Assembly: GCF_010692745.1 (NCBI RefSeq)
Contig: NZ_JAAHTB010000001.1
Location: forward strand, 62,001-126,000
Reading direction: 5' to 3'
Origin: Methylobacterium sp. BTF04
GTDB lineage: Bacteria; Pseudomonadota; Alphaproteobacteria; Rhizobiales; Beijerinckiaceae
Length of the DNA stretch: 64,000 bases
A program made the position numbers and the translations under genes. Shown here piece by piece: positions 57,628 to 64,000 of the stretch; the stretch's first letter is position 1, and every line of letters begins with the position of its first letter. The notes under the pieces were generated by a model. It saw nothing but the letters and a program-made list of their open reading frames with translations, searched no databases and had not been told where the DNA came from.

Positions 57628-57861
57628 TTACATGCGGTGCATCATCCGCTTCTTCATCATACGGCGGTGCATCATCCGCTTCTTCATCATGCGGCGCTCC
57701 ATCATCCGGTCGTGCGTGGACATCATCCGCACCTGGGTGACGGGGGCAGCCCCGGCCTGGATCGCGGCAGGCCCGGCGGGCAGCGCCGAGGCCGAGCCGA
57801 GGCCGAGGGTCAGGCCGCCGAGCAGGGTGGCGGCCGCGAGGGCAAGCGTCGTCTTCGTCAT
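57628..57861 (-). CDS. Exported Met/Arg-rich repeat peptide
   Basis: 77 residues. A Sec signal (MTKTTLALAAATLLGGLTLGLGSASA, about 26) and a short Ala/Pro segment precede a highly unusual tail. From about residue 45 the protein is MM pairs separated by charged pairs: two copies of RRMMKKRMMH plus partial copies. It has 13 Met in about 33 residues. Met-rich repeats of this kind can bind Cu(I) or Ag(I) in the periplasm, but the positive charge also suggests membrane or nucleic-acid contact. GGGAG lies upstream of the ATG at 57861. The tail is encoded by 30-bp near-perfect DNA repeats. Function unknown. Confidence 0.7.
   Translation of the reverse strand: MTKTTLALAAATLLGGLTLGLGSASALPAGPAAIQAGAAPVTQVRMMSTHDRMMERRMMKKRMMHRRMMKKRMMHRM
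57631..57690 (-). repeat. 30-bp tandem repeat in the Met-rich gene
   Basis: Two 30-base units (57631-57660 and 57661-57690) differ at only three positions; a diverged partial third follows at 57691. The unit encodes ten residues (RRMMKKRMMH), preserving frame. Confidence 0.85.
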
Positions 57862-58117
57862 GATTTCCGGTCTCCCGTCTCTCCGCTCAGGCATCGCCCT
57901 GCGAACGCCGAATCCTGACGATCCGAACCCTGGAGATGCACGTGAGCCGGCACGCATCCCATCGCAGGTGATGACGCGAGCCTGCAACGGCGGCATCGCC
58001 GAAGGCGCGAACACGCATCATCCGTCCCCCGCCGATGGAGCGCGGGGATGGGTCGGTTACGGACCGGTCGAGCGGAAAGTTTCAGGCGTCCCAGCCAATG
58101 GGGCGCCCCGCGATACG

Positions 58118-58339
58118 TCAGGCGGCCGCGTCGAGAGCGTGCCGGTTGCCGTTGATGCCGGCGCACAAATCGTCGATCTCCGCAAGATCGAGGGCCTCGC
58201 CCGACTCGCTCGCGATGGCATCGATCAAATGATCCTGCCGCGGATTAAAAGGATGGCCCTGTAAACGGTAAAATTGATAATAGCGCAAAGCTGCCAATAC
58301 AGTGTTACGCTCCCGATCTGTCATTGTAATATTTTGCAT
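58118..58339 (-). CDS. Small conserved-looking protein of unknown function
   Basis: 73 residues from the ATG at 58339 with GGGAG upstream (MQNITMTDRERNTVLAALRYYQ). The N-terminal half forms a helix with YYQFYRLQGHPFN, and the C-terminal half is acidic (SESGEALDLAEIDDLCAGING). The layout resembles small proteins of about 70 residues common in Methylobacterium and other alphaproteobacteria, but no function is known to me. The upstream DNA is AT-rich. Confidence 0.65.
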   Translation of the reverse strand: MQNITMTDRERNTVLAALRYYQFYRLQGHPFNPRQDHLIDAIASESGEALDLAEIDDLCAGINGNRHALDAAA

Positions 58340-58652
58340 ATCGTCAGATCTCCCGCGGTCCGATGAAAATTTTCGGAAAACAACCGCTCTGCGACGCATT
58401 GAGCTTGGCGTTTGTAACCTCGGTTGGGCGGCTTCGTCCATCGCCGGAAACCCTTCGCTAACCATCCCGGGAAGCCCACGGACGGCGTCCGTGAGTCCAA
58501 GTCTTTGGCCGCATGGCATTTCCGCTGTGGCGGACCACCGGGACTTTTTTTTCGACACGGATCGCGGTCGATTGCCTTGACAGCCCTGCGATTTCTGGAA
58601 ACGCGACCGAGCAGTGAAAAATGTTCTTAACCGTACTGCGGCATTGTTCCGA
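58340..58652. other. AT-richer intergenic region
   Basis: 313 bases between divergent small genes, with AT-rich patches (58340-58380 and 58540-58560, which includes an eight-T run). Probably holds both promoters. I see no EcfG match that fits the spacing and no coding frame with support. Confidence 0.4.
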
Positions 58653-58910
58653 ATGGACCGGCACGCCCATCCTGGGTGCGGCGCGGTCGGCGAGGCCGGA
58701 GTAACCGCTCATGCCCAAGATCCAGACGGAACGCGCCTGCGCGGGCGGAGCGGACCGGATCGGATCGGACCGGTGCCGCCACCGCTGAGTGCGAACATCC
58801 GTCGCCATCTCGGCTCGAGCCTGCGGAACTTCTATGCCGACACCCTGGTCGAACCGGTGGATGCACGGATCGAAGCGCTCATCGCGCAACTCGATAAACC
58901 GAAATCCTGA
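58653..58910 (+). CDS. NepR-like anti-sigma factor (start uncertain)
   Basis: The C-terminal 40 residues (SANIRRHLGSSLRNFYADTLVEPVDARIEALIAQLD) match the NepR pattern: a first helix, a Tyr, then the EPV and a second helix ending LxxLD. NepR sequesters the general-stress sigma EcfG until PhyR-P frees it. From the ATG at 58653 the protein has 85 residues, but the N-terminal half is unlike NepR. A GTG at 58773 would give 45 residues. Another frame opens at ATG 58711 and stops inside a run of CGGAT-like repeats, so a frameshift is possible. No phyR or ecfG is adjacent. Confidence 0.55.
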   Translation: MDRHAHPGCGAVGEAGVTAHAQDPDGTRLRGRSGPDRIGPVPPPLSANIRRHLGSSLRNFYADTLVEPVDARIEALIAQLDKPKS

Positions 58911-59081
58911 CGGACCCCCGGGCCTTCGCCGCGCTTCCGCATCGCCGGACCCCGCTCTCGGTGGTTTTTGTCTGCTCGCGTTCATCATGACAGCGGTATT
59001 CTGGCTTTGGTTCGGGATTCGTCATGCGAAACGCATCGGAATCGCCTAAGAACCGCCAAGCTCAAACCATCAAGCGAAGCC

Positions 59082-59162
59082 ATGACCGTTCTCGCCCTCG
59101 TCGTCGCCGGCAACATCCTCCTGGCGGCCGCCTTCTCGCTCGTCGCCGTGGTGGCCGACTGA
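59082..59162 (+). CDS. Possible 26-residue membrane microprotein
   Basis: An ATG at 59082 opens MTVLALVVAGNILLAAAFSL and ends with VAVVAD before a TGA. A single hydrophobic helix fills the peptide. No strong ribosome-binding site is visible. Low confidence; it may be chance. Confidence 0.25.
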   Translation: MTVLALVVAGNILLAAAFSLVAVVAD

Positions 59163-59462
59163 GCCTGTCCGGATTCCCGCCGATCTGATTCGCCAGCAGG
59201 CGGTTCGCGATGACCGGCCAGGGGCTCTCCGGAGCCCGGCCGGGTGCGATGGCGCCATCGGCCCACGGAACCCCGTTTTCGTCGCACGGTTGAAGCGCGC
59301 AGTCTCCGGATTGCGGAGCATCGCCTCCCGGCTCTCCTCCTGCCATGGACGCGTCCGGGGCGGGGCCGCGCATGACCTCGCCGGACACGCGCCAGGTTCG
59401 AAGGCGAGGCGGCACGTCGATCCGTCCTTCCCAGGAGTATCGCCCGCGGCAGGATCGAAAAA

Positions 59463-59480
59463 CGTTCTCTCTAACGAACG
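59463..59480. promoter_or_regulatory. Palindrome CGTTC-N8-GAACG, copy A
   Basis: CGTTCTCTCTAACGAACG. It shares arms, spacing and several spacer bases (T, T, AA) with copy B, giving the joint consensus CGTTCTSTMWAAMGAACG. Centre 172 bases from copy B. Confidence 0.55.
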
Positions 59481-59627
59481 CGCCCACTATAAAACGATTT
59501 GCTCATCTGAGATCGGATCGGGGAATTTTGTTTCTATTTCCCGAAAATACCTCGGCTGAGACGTGTCGATCCTGAGAATTCGAACCAGCTTACGCTCTGA
59601 CGGGTGTCGACCGAGACTTGACATCGT

Positions 59628-59653
59628 TCTGTAAAAAGAACGACATCGCCACG
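59628..59653. promoter_or_regulatory. Palindrome CGTTC-N8-GAACG, copy B, next to TTGACA
   Basis: TCGTTCTGTAAAAAGAACGA (59634-59653) is a 7-bp-arm inverted repeat immediately after TTGACA at 59628-59633. If TTGACA is a -35 element, the palindrome covers the spacer, a typical repressor position. It lies 66 bases before the sbp start. Confidence 0.55.
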
Positions 59654-59718
59654 GGGATTGGCTCTCGCCGGCGGCGGCTCGGCCGCCTCCACGCGATGCA
59701 CCGTTTCGGAGATGTAGG

Positions 59719-60810
59719 GTGAGCGACGACACTTTCAGCCAGACCGGGACTTCCCCCAAGGCCGGGTTCGCCCGCCGGACGCCCGGCTCCGCGCGCCCGA
59801 AATCCGTCGCCGCCCTGTGCCTGATCGGGTGCCTCGCCGCGATGCCGATGGCCACGACGGCCTTGGCCCAGACCGAATTGCTCAACGTCTCGTACGATCC
59901 GACGCGCGAACTCTACAAGGACATCAACGCCGCCTTCGTCGCGGATTGGAAGGCGAAGACCGGTGAGACGGTGGTGGTCCGCGCCGCGCATGGCGGCTCG
60001 GGCTCGCAGGCCCGCACGGTGATCGACGGCATCCCCGCCGACGTGGTGACCTTGGGCATCCCCTCCGACATCGACGCCATCGCCCGGCTGTCGAAGAAGA
60101 TCGCGCCCGACTGGCGCACCAAGCTCCCCAACCAGGGCCTGCCCTACACCTCCACGGTGGTGTTCCTGGTGCGCAAGGGCAACCCGAAGGGCGTCAAGGA
60201 CTGGGGCGACCTCGTCAAACCCGACATCAAGGTCATCACCCCGAACCCGAAGACCTCGGCCGGCGGACGCTGGAACTTCCTCGCCGCCTGGGGCTACGCC
60301 TACGAGAAGGAGGGCAAGGATGCCGACAAGGCCAACGCCTTCGTCGGACAGGTCTACAAGAACGTGCCGGTCCTCGACACCGGCGCGCGCGGCTCCACCG
60401 TGACCTTCGCGCAAAGGGGCCTCGGCGACGTGCTGCCGACCTGGGAGAACGAGGCCTACCTGGTGTTCGACGAGTTCGGCCGCGACAAGTTCGACGTGGT
60501 GGTGCCCCCGACCTCGATCTACGCCGAGCCGCCGGTGGCCCTGGTCGACGCCAACGTCGACAAGAAGGGAACCCGCAAGCAGGCCGAGGCTTATCTCCAG
60601 TTCCTCTACTCGGACGCGGCGCAGGCGATCTTCGCCAAGCATCATTACCGGCCGCTCAAGCGCGAGGCCGCCCGTCCCGAGGACCTCGCCCAATTGCCGG
60701 ATCTGAAGCTGTTCAAGATCGAGGACCTCCAGGGCAACTGGGACGACATCCAGAAGAAGAATTTCGACAATGGCGGTCTGTTCGATCAGTTGAGCAAGGC
60801 CGGGCGCTGA
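59719..60810 (+). CDS. sbp: Sulfate ABC transporter substrate-binding protein
   Basis: 363 residues, GTG start. A basic N-region of about 30 residues precedes the signal peptide core (VAALCLIGCLAAMPMATTALAQ). The periplasmic protein begins TELLNVSYDPTRELYKDINAAF, the family signature, followed by HGGSGSQARTVIDGIPADVVTL and NPKTSAGGRWNFLAAWGYA. It binds sulfate and possibly thiosulfate and delivers it to CysTWA. First gene of the operon; an intra-operon hairpin follows it. Confidence 0.95.
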   Translation: MSDDTFSQTGTSPKAGFARRTPGSARPKSVAALCLIGCLAAMPMATTALAQTELLNVSYDPTRELYKDINAAFVADWKAKTGETVVVRAAHGGSGSQARTVIDGIPADVVTLGIPSDIDAIARLSKKIAPDWRTKLPNQGLPYTSTVVFLVRKGNPKGVKDWGDLVKPDIKVITPNPKTSAGGRWNFLAAWGYAYEKEGKDADKANAFVGQVYKNVPVLDTGARGSTVTFAQRGLGDVLPTWENEAYLVFDEFGRDKFDVVVPPTSIYAEPPVALVDANVDKKGTRKQAEAYLQFLYSDAAQAIFAKHHYRPLKREAARPEDLAQLPDLKLFKIEDLQGNWDDIQKKNFDNGGLFDQLSKAGR

Positions 60811-60822
60811 GGCGCTTCCGTC

Positions 60823-60842
60823 TCTCCCCCGCCGGGGGGAGA
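60823..60842 (+). terminator. Intra-operon hairpin between sbp and cysT
   Basis: A perfect 8-bp stem (60823-60830 with 60835-60842) and a 4-base GCCG loop, with no T-run. In this place it may stabilise the sbp message or attenuate into cysT, giving more binding protein than permease. Confidence 0.5.
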
Positions 60843-60879
60843 TGCCCGATCCGAGCATCGTGCCCGTCAGGACACCACC

Positions 60880-61734
60880 ATGGCCCAATCCCTTCGCCCG
60901 CGGCGGCGTTTCCGCCAGCCGAGCGTGATTCCCGGTTTCGGACTCACCCTCGGCTACACCCTCACCTGCCTCGGGGTGATCGTGCTGCTGCCGCTGGCCG
61001 CCCTGGTGACGCGGGCCTCGGGCCTCGGCCTGTCGGGCATCTGGGATGTCGCCACCGATCCGCGGGTGGCCTCGGCCCTGCGCGTCAGCTTCGGCGTCTC
61101 GCTTCTGGCGGCGCTGACCGCCTCGGTGTTCGGGTTCCTGATCGCCTGGGTGCTGACCCGCTACACGTTTCCCGGCCGCAAGATCGTCGACGCGGTGGTC
61201 GACCTGCCCTTCGCTCTGCCGACCGCCGTCGCCGGCATCGCCCTCGCCTCGCTCTACGCGCCCAACGGGCTCGTCGGCGCCCAGCTCGCCAAGTTCGGAA
61301 TCGAGGCCGCCTACACGCCGGTGGGCATCTACATCGCCATGGTGTTCATCGGATTGCCGTTCGCGGTGCGGACCGTGCAGCCGCTCATCGTCGAGATCGA
61401 CCGGGAGATCGAAGAGGCCTCCGCGACCCTGGGGGCCACCCGCCTCCACACCCTGGTCCGGGTGGTGCTGCCGCCGCTGATCCCGGCGGTGCTCACCGGC
61501 TTCGCGCTCGCCTTCGCCCGCGGCGTCGGGGAATACGGCTCGATCATCTTCATCGCCGGCAACCTGCCCTACGTCTCCGAGATCGCGCCGCTGCTCATCG
61601 TGATCAAGCTGTCGGAGTTCGACTATGGCGGCGCTTGTGCCATCGCCACGATCATGCTGGGCATCTCGTTCGTGACCCTGCTCGCCATCAACCTGATCCA
61701 GGCCTGGAGCCGTCGGAGATTCGGCTATGTCTAA
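60880..61734 (+). CDS. cysT: Sulfate ABC transporter permease CysT
   Basis: 284 residues, six membrane helices. The EAA loop is visible as [52 protein letters not shown], typical of CysT/CysU. It forms the membrane channel with CysW. Its end overlaps the cysW start by 8 bases. Confidence 0.95.
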   Translation: MAQSLRPRRRFRQPSVIPGFGLTLGYTLTCLGVIVLLPLAALVTRASGLGLSGIWDVATDPRVASALRVSFGVSLLAALTASVFGFLIAWVLTRYTFPGRKIVDAVVDLPFALPTAVAGIALASLYAPNGLVGAQLAKFGIEAAYTPVGIYIAMVFIGLPFAVRTVQPLIVEIDREIEEASATLGATRLHTLVRVVLPPLIPAVLTGFALAFARGVGEYGSIIFIAGNLPYVSEIAPLLIVIKLSEFDYGGACAIATIMLGISFVTLLAINLIQAWSRRRFGYV

Positions 61735-62605
61735 GGCGATCCCACACGGCGACATCGGCCGGCCGGCCAGCGTCGTCACCGAGGGCAGCCGCGTCCGCTG
61801 GCTGCTGATCGGAACCGCGATCGCCTTCCTGGCGCTGTTCCTGGTGCTGCCCCTGGTCACGGTGTTCGTGCAGGCCTTCGCCAAGGGCTGGGAAGCCTAT
61901 CTGGCGGCCTTCACCGAACAGGATGCCCACGCGGCGATCCGGCTGACCCTGATCGTCGCGGCCATCGCGGTGCCGTTCAACGTCGTCTTCGGCATCATGG
62001 CGTCCTGGGCCATCGCCAAGTTCGAATTCGCCGGCAAGAACCTGCTGGTGACCCTGATCGACCTGCCATTCTCGGTCTCGCCGGTGGTCTCGGGGCTGAT
62101 CTACGTGCTGGTCTTCGGCGCGCAGGGGCTGATCGGGCCCTGGCTCATCGAGCACGACATCCAGATCATCTTCGCGGTGCCCGGCATCGTGCTCGCCACG
62201 ATCTTCGTCACCTTCCCGTTCGTCGCCCGGCAGTTGATCCCGCTGATGCAGGAGCAGGGCACCGCCGAGGAGGAAGCCGCGTTGACCCTCGGAGCGTCCG
62301 GTTGGCACGCGTTCCGGACGGTGACGCTGCCCAACATCCGCTGGGGGCTCCTGTACAGCGTGCTCCTCTGCAACGCCCGCGCGATGGGTGAATTCGGCGC
62401 GGTCTCGGTGGTCTCGGGCCACATCCGCGGCCTCACCAACACGCTGCCGCTCCACGTGGAGATTCTCTACAATGAGTACAACTTCGTTGCCTCTTTCGCC
62501 GTCGCCTCCCTCCTTGCCGGCCTCGCTCTTGTCACCCTCGCCGTCAAATCCGGCCTCGAATGGCGCTACAGCGCCGACATCGCGGCGGGCGCACGGGGGC
62601 ATTGA
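61727..62605 (+). CDS. cysW: Sulfate ABC transporter permease CysW
   Basis: 292 residues, six membrane helices with the EAA loop [56 protein letters not shown], the CysW hallmark. [21 protein letters not shown] is also typical. It overlaps cysT by 8 bases and ends 4 bases before the cysA GTG, so translation is coupled. Confidence 0.95.
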   Translation: MSKAIPHGDIGRPASVVTEGSRVRWLLIGTAIAFLALFLVLPLVTVFVQAFAKGWEAYLAAFTEQDAHAAIRLTLIVAAIAVPFNVVFGIMASWAIAKFEFAGKNLLVTLIDLPFSVSPVVSGLIYVLVFGAQGLIGPWLIEHDIQIIFAVPGIVLATIFVTFPFVARQLIPLMQEQGTAEEEAALTLGASGWHAFRTVTLPNIRWGLLYSVLLCNARAMGEFGAVSVVSGHIRGLTNTLPLHVEILYNEYNFVASFAVASLLAGLALVTLAVKSGLEWRYSADIAAGARGH

Positions 62606-62609
62606 GCCC

Positions 62610-63656
62610 GTGACCGGCTCCACGGCGATCCGCGTCGAGAACCTGTCGAAGACCTTCGACACGGCGGCGGTCCTGCACGACTTCACCCTCGACGTGCGGG
62701 CGGGCGAATTGCTGGCCCTGCTCGGCCCCTCGGGCTCGGGCAAGACCACCCTGCTGCGCATCATCGCCGGGCTCGACTTCCCCGATGCCGGCCGCATCGT
62801 GTTCGGCGCAGAGGACGCCACGAAGCTCCCGGTGCAGCAGCGCGCCGTGGGCTTCGTGTTCCAGCACTATGCCCTGTTCAAGCACATGAGCGTCGCCGAC
62901 AACATCGCCTACGGGCTCAACGCGCGGAAACGCTCCGAGCGTCCGGCCAAGGCCGAGATCACGCGCCGCGTCGGCGATCTCCTCGACCTGATCAAGCTCT
63001 CCGGGTTCGCAGACCGCTATCCGAGCCAGCTCTCCGGCGGCCAGCGCCAACGCATCGCCCTCGCCCGGGCGCTCGCCGTCGAGCCGCGGGTGCTGCTGCT
63101 GGACGAGCCCTTCGGCGCCCTCGACGCCCAGGTGCGCAAGGACCTGCGCCGCTGGCTGCGCGAGATCCACGACCGCACCGGCCAGACCACGATCTTCGTC
63201 ACCCACGACCAGGATGAGGCGCTCGAACTCTCCGACCGCGTCGCCGTGCTCGACAAGGGCCGCCTCGAACAGGTCGGCACCCCCGACGAGGTCCAGGAGG
63301 CGCCGGTCTCCGCCACCGTCCTGAAGTTCCTCGGCGACACCATCGAGGTCGAGGCGATCGCGCAAGCGGGCGAGGTCCGGGTCGACGGACAGCTCACCCC
63401 GGTAGTGGCCCCCGCCGGTCTCGTCGGCCCGGTGAAGCTCTATGCGAGGCCTTGGCAGCTCCAATTCGCGGAGGCCGATCGGGCCCATCTCCACGGCACC
63501 GTCCGCTCGTCCTACCGGACCCAGGGGCGCCAGCGCATCGAGGTCGACCGGCCCGGGGGCAAGACCGTCGTGGTCGAGGCCTCGGACACCGCCCGTCTCG
63601 CAGCCGGCCTCCCGGTCGGCCTGCGGATCGTCGGAGGCCACGTCTTTCCAAACTGA
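62610..63656 (+). CDS. cysA: Sulfate/thiosulfate ABC transporter ATPase
   Basis: 348 residues from a GTG at 62610 (next [15 protein letters not shown]). Walker A is [19 protein letters not shown], the Q-loop is [13 protein letters not shown], the ABC signature is [16 protein letters not shown], Walker B is [11 protein letters not shown] and the H-loop is [10 protein letters not shown]. The C-terminal domain (about 245-348) is the TOBE-like part found in CysA. It powers sulfate import by CysTW. A longer frame upstream is antisense to nothing useful and begins inside cysW. Confidence 0.95.
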   Translation: MTGSTAIRVENLSKTFDTAAVLHDFTLDVRAGELLALLGPSGSGKTTLLRIIAGLDFPDAGRIVFGAEDATKLPVQQRAVGFVFQHYALFKHMSVADNIAYGLNARKRSERPAKAEITRRVGDLLDLIKLSGFADRYPSQLSGGQRQRIALARALAVEPRVLLLDEPFGALDAQVRKDLRRWLREIHDRTGQTTIFVTHDQDEALELSDRVAVLDKGRLEQVGTPDEVQEAPVSATVLKFLGDTIEVEAIAQAGEVRVDGQLTPVVAPAGLVGPVKLYARPWQLQFAEADRAHLHGTVRSSYRTQGRQRIEVDRPGGKTVVVEASDTARLAAGLPVGLRIVGGHVFPN

Positions 63657-63729
63657 AAAGGCTTTCCGAACTGAAACGGTTTGCCGCGGATCGGCCCCGC
63701 GGGACCGTCGCCCCGTCCGAGGGGCGCGG

Positions 63730-64000
63730 TCAGCCGGCGGCGGACACCAGTCGCGACTGGAGGAAGCCGCCGATCTTCTTCAAGTAGAATTCCAGGCTGC
63801 GCGCCCGCCCCTCGGCCTCTTCCGCGCGGGACTGGGCCTCTTGCGCCCGGGTCTGGGCATGCCGTGCCGCCAGTTCCGCTTCCCGGCGGGCGAGACTGAT
63901 CTCGCGGATCTTGAGAGTGGCGTCCGCGAGCTCACGCTGAGCGTCCCGGGCCTGCAACTCCCAGGTCGCCCTGTCCGCTCGGGCCTGCCGAAGCTCGGCC
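63730..64000 (-). CDS. Coiled-coil protein, C-terminal end (cut by window edge)
   Basis: Open on the minus strand from the right edge to the stop at 63730, about 90 codons. The sequence is a continuous heptad-like coiled coil rich in Ala, Glu and Arg (LADATLKIREISLARREAEL), ending LEFYLKKIGGFLQSRLVSAAG. Such tails occur on larger proteins, including glycosyltransferases and methyltransferases in this lineage, but the main domain is outside, so no function can be given. Confidence 0.6.
   Translation of the reverse strand, partial: AELRQARADRATWELQARDAQRELADATLKIREISLARREAELAARHAQTRAQEAQSRAEEAEGRARSLEFYLKKIGGFLQSRLVSAAG

Larger units (their letters stand above)
59163..59718. other. Long control region upstream of the sulfate transport operon
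   Basis: 556 bases. The left part is GC-rich without features. The right part (59440-59650) is AT-rich and holds two copies of an 18-bp palindrome and a TTGACA at 59628-59633. It ends with the GTG of sbp at 59719, 66 bases after the second palindrome. Confidence 0.5.

Noticed and set aside
57631-57711. Short tandem repeats that could suggest a CRISPR array
   Set aside because: Units are contiguous with no spacers and are in frame inside a coding sequence.
58988-59049. A 20-codon hydrophobic open frame (MTAVFWLWFGIRHAKRIGIA)
   Set aside because: No ribosome-binding site and too short to separate from chance; left out of the gene list.

Overview
The window is GC-rich chromosomal DNA from an alphaproteobacterium of the Methylobacterium/Methylorubrum type (Hyphomicrobiales). 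The evidence is a 557-residue formate--tetrahydrofolate ligase of the kind used in methylotrophic C1 metabolism, the alphaproteobacterial CheY/CheZ pair, a NepR-like anti-sigma fragment, a TipF-like EAL protein and the general protein style. The species cannot be fixed from sequence reading alone. I see no rRNA, tRNA, CRISPR, IS element, phage or attachment site; the region reads as core chromosome with small accessory cassettes.

Layout. 1-4 kb: 5' part of ileS (minus), a small glycine-rich exported protein, an EamA permease, a small membrane protein and a MarR regulator. 4.3-9 kb: a five-gene nucleotide-sugar operon (rfbF, rfbG, C-methyltransferase, 3,5-epimerase, 4-reductase) predicted to make a CDP-linked C-methylated 6-deoxyhexose. 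9-12 kb: a response regulator, then divergent bioA and bioF. 12-16.4 kb: a three-domain lysophospholipid transporter/acyltransferase/acyl-ligase divergent from a TetR regulator, with two matching palindromes between them. 16.4-20.4 kb: a glyoxalase-like fusion protein, a tandem gamma-carbonic-anhydrase-fold protein, moaE and a PerM transporter. 20.4-23.5 kb: xerD with a small membrane protein, divergent from aroK-aroB. 23.5-29.2 kb: a hybrid histidine kinase, a CNNM/CorC protein and a diguanylate cyclase. 29.3-34 kb: a parvulin PPIase divergent from secA, then a GNAT enzyme. 34-41.5 kb: a SleB-type hydrolase lipoprotein, kup, ispG, a patatin phospholipase, and an ECF sigma/anti-sigma pair.

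41.6-50.8 kb: ribF, cheY-cheZ, a HAD hydrolase, a uric-acid pathway pair that appears to be exported (HIU hydrolase and OHCU decarboxylase), a degenerate EAL protein, a heavy-metal-binding protein, fhs and a spermidine-synthase-like enzyme. 50.8-57 kb: two small proteins, a GNAT enzyme, zapE and a two-gene molybdenum hydroxylase (IorAB type). 57-59.2 kb: a run of small proteins, including a Met/Arg-repeat exported peptide and a NepR-like protein. 59.7-63.7 kb: the sulfate ABC transporter operon sbp-cysT-cysW-cysA, preceded by two copies of an 18-bp palindrome. The right edge cuts a coiled-coil gene.

The observations most worth following are: complementary loss of zinc-ligand histidines in the tandem gamma-carbonic-anhydrase protein, such that only an interface between its two different repeats could rebuild a metal site; the paired palindromes before the sulfate operon and between the TetR and acyltransferase genes; the exported ureide pair; and the orphan NepR-like gene. 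All calls come from reading the sequence and from family knowledge; no database search was run.
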